Assembly: GCA_046712825.1 (NCBI GenBank)
Contig: JBKKCR010000275.1
Coordinates: forward strand, 1 to 13,530
DNA length: 13,530 nt
Origin: DATFGK01 sp046712825
GTDB lineage: Bacteria > Actinomycetota > AC-67
Direction of reading: 5' to 3'
Position 1 is the first letter of the stretch. The number at the start of each line of letters is the position of its first letter. Of the stretch, positions 7,349-13,036 are shown piece after piece. The position numbers were made by a program, and so were the translations under genes. Below the pieces are notes generated by a model that was given only the letters and a program-made list of their open reading frames with translations, made no database searches and was not told the DNA's origin.

Positions 7349-7783
7349 ATGGCGGCGATACGCAGGAACAAGCTCACGGAGATGATGTGGGCCGTGCATC
7401 GCCGGCTGTTCATGGCAAGCGGAGGCAGGCTCGGCGGCAAGGTCGGCAAGTTCCTCGTGCTCTCGTTGACGACGATCGGCCGCAAGTCCGGCGAGCCGCG
7501 CACCGTTTTGCTCTTCACGATCGAGCGTCCCGACGGCTGGGTGGTCGTCGCCTCCCACGCCGGCGAGGATCGCGATCCACCCTGGTGGCTGAACCTCGTC
7601 GAGCAGCCGCTCGCGACGATCACGGTCGACCGAAAGGAAGCCACCGTGCGCGCGAGGGAACTGCACGGCGGCGAGCGCGACGAGATGTATCGCCGCTTCG
7701 CGGAGATCGACAAGGGCTACGCGGTCTACGCTGAGCGCACGACCCGGCGCATCCCCGTCGTGCTGCTCGAGCCGCTGAGCTAG
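7349..7783 (+). CDS. Ddn-type F420-dependent oxidoreductase (nitroreductase/deazaflavin family)
   Basis: A 144-residue split-barrel protein of the family that includes mycobacterial deazaflavin-dependent nitroreductase Ddn. Signature segments are LTTIGRKSGEPRTV (40-53), VASHAG (67-72) and PPWWLNL (77-83), followed by a second basic strand with Arg and Lys near 94-102. Known members use reduced coenzyme F420 to reduce quinones, nitro compounds or other acceptors, often near the membrane, so the organism is expected to make F420. GGGAGG five bases before ATG 7349 fixes the start. It is co-transcribed with the SDR. Its TAG stop overlaps the stop of the opposite-strand synthetase within a shared CTAG. 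Confidence 0.92.
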   Translation: MAAIRRNKLTEMMWAVHRRLFMASGGRLGGKVGKFLVLSLTTIGRKSGEPRTVLLFTIERPDGWVVVASHAGEDRDPPWWLNLVEQPLATITVDRKEATVRARELHGGERDEMYRRFAEIDKGYAVYAERTTRRIPVVLLEPLS

Positions 7784-9210
7784 GCGTTCAGCCGGGCGAT
7801 CACGGCTTCGCGATCGACGCGTCCGTCGGATGTCATCGGGAGCTCATCCACGATCTCGATGCGGCGTGGGCGCTTGTAGCCGGCGAGCACACCGCGACAA
7901 TGCTGATCGATGTCGTCCGGCGCGAGTCGCTCCCCGGCGTGCACGGAAACCACGCTCGTCACGATCTGGCCCCATTCCGGGTGCGGCAGGCCGATCACGC
8001 ACACCCGGGCAACCGCGGGCATGGCACGGATCGCGGCCTCGACCTCGGCGGGATAGACGTTCTCGCCGCCGGTCTTGATCAGCGAGCGCTTCGGCCCGAT
8101 GAACGACAGCGTCCCGTCGTCTTCGAGACGCCCGAGATCGTAGGAATGCAGCCATCCGTTCCGGATCTTTTCTGCGGTTGCGGCGTCGTCGTTCGCGTAG
8201 CCGAGCATCACGATCGGTCCGCGGACGACGATCTCGCCGACCTCACCGGTCGGGAGTTCCTCGCCTGCGTCGTCCACGATCCGGATCTCCGCCACCGGCG
8301 AGGGCCGGCCGTGCGTGCCGGTCGCCCCGGGGGCGGGGCGGGTCACGACGCCGGTTAGCTCCGTCTGTCCGTACACGTCGCCCCACGTCTCGATGCCGGC
8401 GAGCTCGCGCAGGCGAACCGCCGCCGCCGATCGCCCGGAGACGCCGCGTTGGAGCGAGCGCGCGTCGGTGCCTCTTTGCTCGATCGCGTCGAGCAGCCTG
8501 CTGGTCATCGGCTCGACCAGGAACAGGCCGGTTACGCGCTCGCGCTCGATCGTTTCTGCGGCGATCACCGGATCGAACTTGCCCATGACCACGACGCGGC
8601 CGCCCGCGATCAGCAGGGACAAGCTCGAGACCATCGTCGCGATATGGAAGAGCGGTCCGGTCGTGAGGTAGGCGTCGTCCGCGCTGATGGCGTTCACCTC
8701 GGCGAGCTGCTCCGCGGCGACGAAGAGCCCCTCATGGGTCAGGAGCGCGCCGAGCGCCTTGCCGTCGAACCCCGCCGTGTACATCTGGACGACCGGCTCG
8801 CGGTCACCGGCTTCCCGCGCGCGCACCGGTTCGGCGTCGAACAGCGCTGGATCGGACACTTCGACCGCCCCGTCGCGAGCCGCGTCCATGCCCTCGCCGG
8901 CGAGGACCAAACCGGGCGCCGCGTCGCCGAGCACGCCGTCGAGCTCGTCGGCCGCGAGCCGCCAGTTCACCGGCACCAGGACGGTCCTCGCGTACGCGCA
9001 GGCGAAGATCGCGACGATCAGCTGCCAGGAGTTCCGGCCCAAGTAGGCAACGGTTCCGCCGGGCGCCACCCGGCTGGCGATGAACCCGGCCAGCCCTGCC
9101 GACCGCTCCTCCAGGTCCCCGAACGTGAGCCGGAGATCGCCGTCGACGAGGGCCTCCCGGTCTCGGAAACGCTGTGAAACGGCCGCGAGAGCGTCGGTTA
9201 GGGCGCTCAC
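7780..9210 (-). CDS. Acyl-CoA synthetase-like (ANL superfamily) protein with altered catalytic motifs
   Basis: A 476-residue AMP-dependent synthetase/ligase. Family landmarks: YGQTE (280-284), GEIVVRGPIVMLGY (325-338), the YDLGR region with Asp358, TGGENVYPAEVE (380-391) and hinge GYKRPRR (444-450). Members adenylate a carboxylate and pass it to CoA. Two hallmarks differ. The phosphate loop, usually YTSGTTGxPKG, is YTAGFDGKALG (144-154), lacking the Ser/Thr-rich core. The A10 motif, usually PxxxxGKxxR, is P458-MTSDGRVDR with Arg464 in place of the adenylation lysine. Loops like YTAxxxGxxxGA occur in some actinobacterial paralogues. GTG 9210 is chosen because GAGGAGG lies four bases upstream; the frame stays open much further but would run antisense through the amidohydrolase gene. 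It is divergent from the amidohydrolase and shares its dyad. Confidence 0.9.
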   Translation of the reverse strand: MSALTDALAAVSQRFRDREALVDGDLRLTFGDLEERSAGLAGFIASRVAPGGTVAYLGRNSWQLIVAIFACAYARTVLVPVNWRLAADELDGVLGDAAPGLVLAGEGMDAARDGAVEVSDPALFDAEPVRAREAGDREPVVQMYTAGFDGKALGALLTHEGLFVAAEQLAEVNAISADDAYLTTGPLFHIATMVSSLSLLIAGGRVVVMGKFDPVIAAETIERERVTGLFLVEPMTSRLLDAIEQRGTDARSLQRGVSGRSAAAVRLRELAGIETWGDVYGQTELTGVVTRPAPGATGTHGRPSPVAEIRIVDDAGEELPTGEVGEIVVRGPIVMLGYANDDAATAEKIRNGWLHSYDLGRLEDDGTLSFIGPKRSLIKTGGENVYPAEVEAAIRAMPAVARVCVIGLPHPEWGQIVTSVVSVHAGERLAPDDIDQHCRGVLAGYKRPRRIEIVDELPMTSDGRVDREAVIARLNA

Positions 9211-9232
9211 GCAGCCTCCTCGTTCGGGGGAC

Positions 9233-9263
9233 TTGACGGCCTCGGCGGAGATAAGGTTAATAT
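9233..9263 (+). promoter_or_regulatory. Candidate promoter of the amidohydrolase-HAD operon
   Basis: TTGACG (9233-9238) is a good -35 and TAATAT (9258-9263) a good -10, with 19 bases between (17 if the -10 is read as GTTAAT). The start codon follows at 9295, with AAGGGGG before it. The minus strand of the same AT-rich core gives TATATT (9264 to 9259), a candidate -10 for the divergent synthetase gene. Confidence 0.45.
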
Positions 9264-9275
9264 AGTTAACCGTAT
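9251..9275. promoter_or_regulatory. 25-bp operator-like inverted repeat between divergent genes
   Basis: The arms ATAAGGTTAA (9251-9260) and TTAACCGTAT (9266-9275) flank TATAG, and nine of ten arm pairs match. The dyad covers the -10 region of the amidohydrolase promoter and lies 41 bases before the synthetase start. Size and symmetry suit a dimeric repressor such as a TetR-type protein, which would control both directions. No regulator gene is in the window. The dyad is directly visible; the regulator is inference. Confidence 0.6.
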
Positions 9276-9294
9276 CCCGCCAAGGGGGTTTGCC

Positions 9295-10431
9295 ATGGCT
9301 CGCGAGTACCGCGTCGTTTCCACCGACGATCACATCACTGAGCCGCCGGGGATCTTCGACGGACGGCTCCCGAAGAAGTTCGCGGACCGCACGCCGAAGG
9401 CGATCGAGGACGAGGAAGGCTCCGCCTGGATCCTCGACGGCCAGCCGGTTCGGATGAGCGGCCTGGCCAACGCGGCCGGCGAGAAGGTCGAGGAGTTCTC
9501 CCCGAAAGGCAAGACCTACAAGGACATGCGGCCCGGCGTCTACGATCCGAAAGAGCGCTTGCTCGACATGGACCTCGACGGCGTAGACGCGCAGGTGTGC
9601 TTTCCGACGCTGCCCGGCGGCGCGAACGGAACGCTCATCGAGCTCGCCGACAAAGAGTACGCCGCTGCCCTGACGAGCGCCTACAACGACTGGCTCGTGG
9701 ATGAATGGTGCGCCCCGGATCCCGAGCGCCTCCTCGGCTTGGCGATCTTGCCGCTGTGGGACCTCAACGCTTCGGCGGACGAGGTTCGCCGGATCGCCGA
9801 GCGCGGCCTCAAGGGAGTCACGCTTCCGTCCGCTCCGGCGAGCTACCCGGGTGTCCTGCCGTTCACCGACCCGGGGTGGGACCCGGTCTGGGAAGCGCTT
9901 TCCGAGACCGGCCTGCCCGCGGAGATCCACATCGCCACCGGCAAGAAGGACCTCGGCGTGCTGAACCCCGGGGTCGGTTCACCTGCCGCTGTGTTCGTGC
10001 ATCTCGCACCTGCGTCGAACATGACCGTGGTTTCGACGCTGCTCTTCTCCGACATCCTGATCCGCTACCCGAACCTCAGATTCGTCTCCGCCGAATCGGG
10101 CATCGGCTGGCTCCCCTACTTCCTCGAGCGCGCGGACTACACGTTCCGCAAGCACCGCTTCTGGACCGGTGTATCGTCGGGCACCCCGCCGTCGGAACTG
10201 TTCCGTCAGTCGATCCTGGTGAACTACATCTCGGACAAGGCCGGGGTCGAGCTGCGGCACATGATCGGGATCGACAACATCATGATCGGCACCGACTATC
10301 CGCACACCGACACGAGCTGGCCCGACACGCAGCGCGTGATCAAGGAGCAGATGGGCGACATCCCCGACGACGAGCGCCACAAGATCTGCGCAGGCAACGC
10401 GGTGCGGATCTTCCATCTCGACGCCGTCTAG
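9295..10431 (+). CDS. Amidohydrolase family 2 (ACMSD-like TIM barrel) protein
   Basis: A 378-residue metal-dependent hydrolase/decarboxylase of the amidohydrolase-2 family. Likely metal or active-site positions are Asp11-Asp12-His13 on strand 1, His212 (EIHIATG), the SAESGIGWLPYFLERAD block with Glu267, and GTDYPH with Asp334 and His337. In this large actinobacterial subgroup (VDDHxxEPP opening) the usual first-strand HxH is DDH, as here, so metal binding may differ from ACMSD. Substrates of characterised relatives are aromatic or cyclic acids and amides; here the substrate is unknown. AAGGGGG eight bases before ATG 9295 supports the start. The HAD gene follows after seven bases, and the synthetase diverges upstream. 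Confidence 0.92.
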   Translation: MAREYRVVSTDDHITEPPGIFDGRLPKKFADRTPKAIEDEEGSAWILDGQPVRMSGLANAAGEKVEEFSPKGKTYKDMRPGVYDPKERLLDMDLDGVDAQVCFPTLPGGANGTLIELADKEYAAALTSAYNDWLVDEWCAPDPERLLGLAILPLWDLNASADEVRRIAERGLKGVTLPSAPASYPGVLPFTDPGWDPVWEALSETGLPAEIHIATGKKDLGVLNPGVGSPAAVFVHLAPASNMTVVSTLLFSDILIRYPNLRFVSAESGIGWLPYFLERADYTFRKHRFWTGVSSGTPPSELFRQSILVNYISDKAGVELRHMIGIDNIMIGTDYPHTDTSWPDTQRVIKEQMGDIPDDERHKICAGNAVRIFHLDAV

Positions 10432-10438
10432 AGGGCGG

Positions 10439-11056
10439 ATGGGCGCCGGTCGATCGGCGGGAATCACCGCCGTGGTGTTCGACTACGGCGGCGTGCTGAC
10501 CGGTCCGCCGTTCGAGCGGGTCGCCGAGTTCGAAGCCGAGAACGGGCTGCCCGCCGACACGATCATGCGGTTCTTCGACGAGCCCGAGTGGGACGATCTC
10601 ATGCTCGGCAAGGCGTCCGTGCGCGAGTGGATGAAGACGATCGGCCGGCGCGTTCAGGACGACCACGGCGTGCACATCGATCTTCGCGCGCTCGGGGTGC
10701 TGCTCGCCGGGGAAGGGCCGCAGCCGGCGATGCTCGACATGCTGCGCGAACTGCACGGGCGTGGGACCGCGCTCGGGATCCTCACCAACAACGTGCAAGA
10801 GTCGGCGTGGCGCGGGCTGGTTCCCGTCGAGCTGCTCGACGTGGTGGTCGATTCCTCCGAGGTGGGCCTCGCGAAGCCCGATCCGCGTATCTACGAGCTG
10901 CTCCTCTCGAAGCTCGGTCGGCCCGGCGAGGCGGTCGCCTACTTCGACGACCTCGAAGAGAACATCCCGCCGGCGCGAGCGCTCGGGATCCAGGCGTTCC
11001 TGTTCACCGACGCCGAGCAATGCCGCAAGGAGCTCGAGACGCTCGGCGTGCTCTGA
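10439..11056 (+). CDS. HAD-superfamily (subfamily IA) hydrolase
   Basis: A 205-residue haloacid-dehalogenase-fold protein with an alpha-helical cap between motifs I and II. Motif I is VFDYGGV with nucleophile Asp15, motif II is LTNN with Thr116, motif III is AKPDP with Lys146, and motif IV is YFDDLEENI with Asp170-Asp171. The acid/base Asp usually two residues after the nucleophile is Gly17, as in the DxGGV/DxGNV group that includes YihX-like sugar phosphatases and the epoxide-hydrolase-type HADs. It is most likely a phosphatase; a dehalogenase is less likely. ATG 10439 follows the amidohydrolase stop by seven bases with AGAGGG overlapping that gap, so the two genes are coupled. It converges on the PIG-L gene with a seven-base gap. 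Confidence 0.9.
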   Translation: MGAGRSAGITAVVFDYGGVLTGPPFERVAEFEAENGLPADTIMRFFDEPEWDDLMLGKASVREWMKTIGRRVQDDHGVHIDLRALGVLLAGEGPQPAMLDMLRELHGRGTALGILTNNVQESAWRGLVPVELLDVVVDSSEVGLAKPDPRIYELLLSKLGRPGEAVAYFDDLEENIPPARALGIQAFLFTDAEQCRKELETLGVL

Positions 11057-11063
11057 AAGCGGC

Positions 11064-11819
11064 TCAGAACAAGCGGATCACGCGGTAGGTCTCCGAGAAC
11101 TCCATCCCGGAGTCGGGGTCGGTGTTCCGCGACATCATCCGTAGGCGCTCCCCGATGCCTTCGTGGAGCGTCTCGGGCAGCGGTTCGTTCCCGTCGGTGA
11201 ACGCCGACACGTGGCTGAGCAGGGCCTCGATCTTCTGCTCGATCGTGCCGGTGACGTCGATCGTGATGGTGGTTCCACCGCCGCCTTGTAGGAGGACCAC
11301 CTGGGGCTTGTGCGGCTCGAGCGCCTCGTCGATCCACAGCTCGGGGAACCGCCGTCGCGTCGAGGCGTCGGGAACGATCGCCCGGAGGGTGGCCTCGCCG
11401 ACCGCGGGATGATCGGGGTGGGAGAGGAACTCCTGGCCCATGATGTCGAGGAAGTGCGAGCCGGGGTCCGGCGCGATGATCACGTCCGGCTTGTGGCGCC
11501 GGATCTCGCGCGCGATGGCCTTGCGGAGCTCCGGAGTCGGGTCGAGGCTCCCGTCCTCGAACCCCAGGAAGACAACGTCCTTCACGCCGAGGACACGTGC
11601 GGCGGCGAGCTGCTCGGATCGCCGGATCTCACGGAGCTTCTCCGTCGTCATCTCGGGGTCGTTCGCGCCGGCTTCCGCGTCGGTGGCGACGACGTAGACG
11701 ACCTCGACGCCTTCTTTCGCCCACGCCGCCACCGTTCCCGCCGAGCCGAAGTCGCCCGCGCTCGGATACGCGAACACGACTAAAGCTCGTTCGATATCGA
11801 ACTCGTCGTTGAGACGCAC
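11064..11819 (-). CDS. PIG-L/LmbE-like protein lacking the metal-binding AHPDD motif
   Basis: A 251-residue protein with the PIG-L deacetylase fold. The first strand and helix (ALVVFAYPSAGDFGSAGTVAAW, 12-33), the RxxE...AAxxLGV helix (66-79), the late SHPDH motif (133-137) and KIEALLSHVSAF (196-207) all align with the family. Active members such as MshB bind zinc through His and the second Asp of AHPDD plus the late His, with the first Asp as base. Here AHPDD reads AYPSA (17-21), so His and both Asp are gone while His134 and His137 remain. The reading frame is intact. It is either a pseudoenzyme or one with different chemistry. GTG 11819 has no ribosome site but has TAAGAT seven bases ahead. 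It follows the 332-residue protein by ten bases. Confidence 0.85.
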   Translation of the reverse strand: MRLNDEFDIERALVVFAYPSAGDFGSAGTVAAWAKEGVEVVYVVATDAEAGANDPEMTTEKLREIRRSEQLAAARVLGVKDVVFLGFEDGSLDPTPELRKAIAREIRRHKPDVIIAPDPGSHFLDIMGQEFLSHPDHPAVGEATLRAIVPDASTRRRFPELWIDEALEPHKPQVVLLQGGGGTTITIDVTGTIEQKIEALLSHVSAFTDGNEPLPETLHEGIGERLRMMSRNTDPDSGMEFSETYRVIRLF

Positions 11820-11826
11820 GGCGCGG

Positions 11827-11832
11827 ATCTTA
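11827..11832 (-). promoter_or_regulatory. Candidate -10 box for a leaderless PIG-L-like mRNA
   Basis: Minus-strand TAAGAT includes the TAA stop of the upstream gene and ends seven bases before GTG 11819. The spacing suits a leaderless transcript, which would explain the missing ribosome site. Translational coupling to the upstream gene is the alternative. Confidence 0.3.
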
Positions 11833-12828
11833 GGCGTTCAGGTGGCGCGCGTCGTTGTAGGTCTCCATCCAACCGGACCAGGTCTTGATCCCGCGCTTCT
11901 CGCCGACGCGCTTGCTCTGACCGTCGCAGCCGCGGTAGAAGCGGCCGCCGACCCCGGCGCCCGAACCCGCGCCGAGCATCTTCATCTGACCCTGCGGGTC
12001 GGCCTTCCACTCCCACTCGATGCCGCCGAACTTATAGAGCACGCGCTCGGCGAAGGAGTTCTCGTCGAGCGAGATCTCGGCCTCGACGTCGGTCGTCATC
12101 ACGACGGCACCGTCCTGGCTCACGAGCATGGCGAATCCCCAGTCCTCGGCGCCGTAGCCGATCTGGCCGACCTCGAAGGTGCCGTCGTCGTACTCGTTCA
12201 TGACCGCGTGCCATGCCACGTGGATGCGGTTGAAGTACGGACCCATATTCCAGGTCTGGCCGGGCGGCAGGTAGAGCTGGTCGTAGCCGTAGAAGCCCTC
12301 GACGCGGCGGCCGAGGATCGTTCCGCTCGCGCGGACCATCGTGCAGGCGTACATGCCTCCGGCGTCGCGAGTCGGGTCGTACCAGTGAAGGCCGGGTCCG
12401 ATCGTCGGGCCGCTCAGGTTCAGCAGCTCGCCCTCGTCCCACTCGCCGCCGTCGACGCGCTGGCGGTAGCTGAACGGTTCGCCGGGGAGACCCTTGCGGC
12501 TCTCGCTGACGATCTCCTTGTCGTTGAGGGTGTACTCGACGGGTCCGCCGCGGAAGGATTTCCAGGAGTCCTCGTGCAGCTCCAGGTGTCCCCCGCCGAG
12601 CGTCGTCTGGATGAAGAGGCCGCGGCTCGACTCCTCGCCGGACTTGCGGATCGCGGCGTAGATGTTCCCGTCCTCGTCGCGGAAGCTTCCGTAGATGTAG
12701 TTGCCGGACAGCGCAAGGCCGAAGTAGGTCTTCTCGTTCCAGGATTCCTCGAGGTTCGGCTCGTAGGCGCCGACGACGCACTGATGACCGAAGTTTCCGC
12801 GCTGCCGGGTGACGAGACTGGGGGCCAT
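11830..12828 (-). CDS. Unrecognised 332-residue aromatic-rich protein, possibly a beta-barrel enzyme
   Basis: I do not recognise this protein. It has no signal peptide or membrane helix and is rich in Trp, Tyr, Gly and acidic residues, with many short alternating strands, suggesting an all-beta cytoplasmic fold. Distinctive stretches are LALSGNYIYGSFRDEDG (38-54), GLHWYDPTRDAGG (146-158), GRRVEGFYGYDQLYLPPGQTW (173-193), RIHVAWHAVMNEYDDG (201-216) and a C-terminal GWMETYNDARHL. The two-half, lipocalin-like look is loosely reminiscent of the CrtC/AttH group, but that is a weak impression. The start is firm: AGGAGGAG lies three bases before ATG 12828. The long open frame on the opposite strand (11809-12858) has no ribosome site and is taken as an antisense shadow. 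It precedes the PIG-L-like gene by ten bases and diverges from the sulfatase. Confidence 0.75.
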   Translation of the reverse strand: MAPSLVTRQRGNFGHQCVVGAYEPNLEESWNEKTYFGLALSGNYIYGSFRDEDGNIYAAIRKSGEESSRGLFIQTTLGGGHLELHEDSWKSFRGGPVEYTLNDKEIVSESRKGLPGEPFSYRQRVDGGEWDEGELLNLSGPTIGPGLHWYDPTRDAGGMYACTMVRASGTILGRRVEGFYGYDQLYLPPGQTWNMGPYFNRIHVAWHAVMNEYDDGTFEVGQIGYGAEDWGFAMLVSQDGAVVMTTDVEAEISLDENSFAERVLYKFGGIEWEWKADPQGQMKMLGAGSGAGVGGRFYRGCDGQSKRVGEKRGIKTWSGWMETYNDARHLNA

Positions 12829-12853
12829 GAGCTCCTCCTAAGGGCAATAGTTT

Positions 12854-12864
12854 ACTAAGTTAGT
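12854..12864. promoter_or_regulatory. Small dyad at the promoter of the 332-residue protein
   Basis: ACTAA and TTAGT flank a single G in an AT-rich patch 26 bases before ATG 12828. It overlaps minus-strand TAAACT (12854 to 12849), the best -10 candidate for this gene. It differs in sequence from the dyads at 9251 and 12937, so it probably answers to a different protein or is just promoter AT-richness. Confidence 0.35.
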
Positions 12865-12936
12865 CTAATCTCCGAACGCGCCGATTTTCAAGTGAATCGA
12901 GAGTTGCGCCGCCGTGGGACACCCTCCTGCAGAGGC

Positions 12937-12970
12937 GTCAGACACGTCTGACATGTCAGACACGTCTGAC
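12937..12970. repeat. Array of four alternating half-sites (two 16-bp dyads in tandem)
   Basis: GTCAGAC, GTCTGAC, GTCAGAC and GTCTGAC follow one another at a 9-base pitch, separated by AC, AT and AC. The 16-bp unit GTCAGACACGTCTGAC occurs twice exactly (12937-12952 and 12955-12970), and the middle 16 bases (12946-12961) are a perfect palindrome. It lies between the divergent starts at 12828 and 13037. The regularity suggests cooperative binding of two or more repressor dimers, as with some TetR-type proteins. A cruciform or transcript hairpin is the alternative. Confidence 0.7.
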
Positions 12971-12991
12971 GGTTGCGAGAGGGCCGCAACC
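12971..12991. repeat. Inverted repeat adjoining the half-site array
   Basis: GGTTGCG (12971-12977) pairs perfectly with CGCAACC (12985-12991) around seven bases. It begins at the very next base after the 34-bp array and ends 45 bases before the sulfatase start. It may be a second operator or a stem in the sulfatase leader, if transcription starts that far upstream. Confidence 0.4.
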
Positions 12992-13022
12992 AGATGTTGG
13001 CACGACGAGCGTCCGACGCCGC

Positions 13023-13028
13023 TAGGAT
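13023..13028 (+). promoter_or_regulatory. Candidate -10 box of the sulfatase gene
   Basis: TAGGAT fits TANNNT and ends eight bases before ATG 13037, so the mRNA would have almost no leader. The AGGA inside it could instead be a poorly placed ribosome site. TTGGCA (12997-13002) is 20 bases upstream, rather far for a -35. Confidence 0.3.
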
Positions 13029-13036
13029 CGCGGCCC

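Noticed and set aside
9211..9930. Upstream extension of the synthetase frame to 716 residues
   Set aside because: The extension is antisense to the amidohydrolase gene. GTG 9210 has GAGGAGG at proper spacing and the domain begins there.
11809..12858. 349-codon forward frame opposite the 332-residue protein
   Set aside because: Its Ala/Val/Arg/Asp-heavy composition is typical of a GC-rich antisense frame and it has no ribosome site, while the minus-strand gene has AGGAGGAG and varied composition.
12937..12970. CRISPR array
   Set aside because: Two copies of a 16-bp unit with a 2-base gap have no spacers; this is a dyad array.
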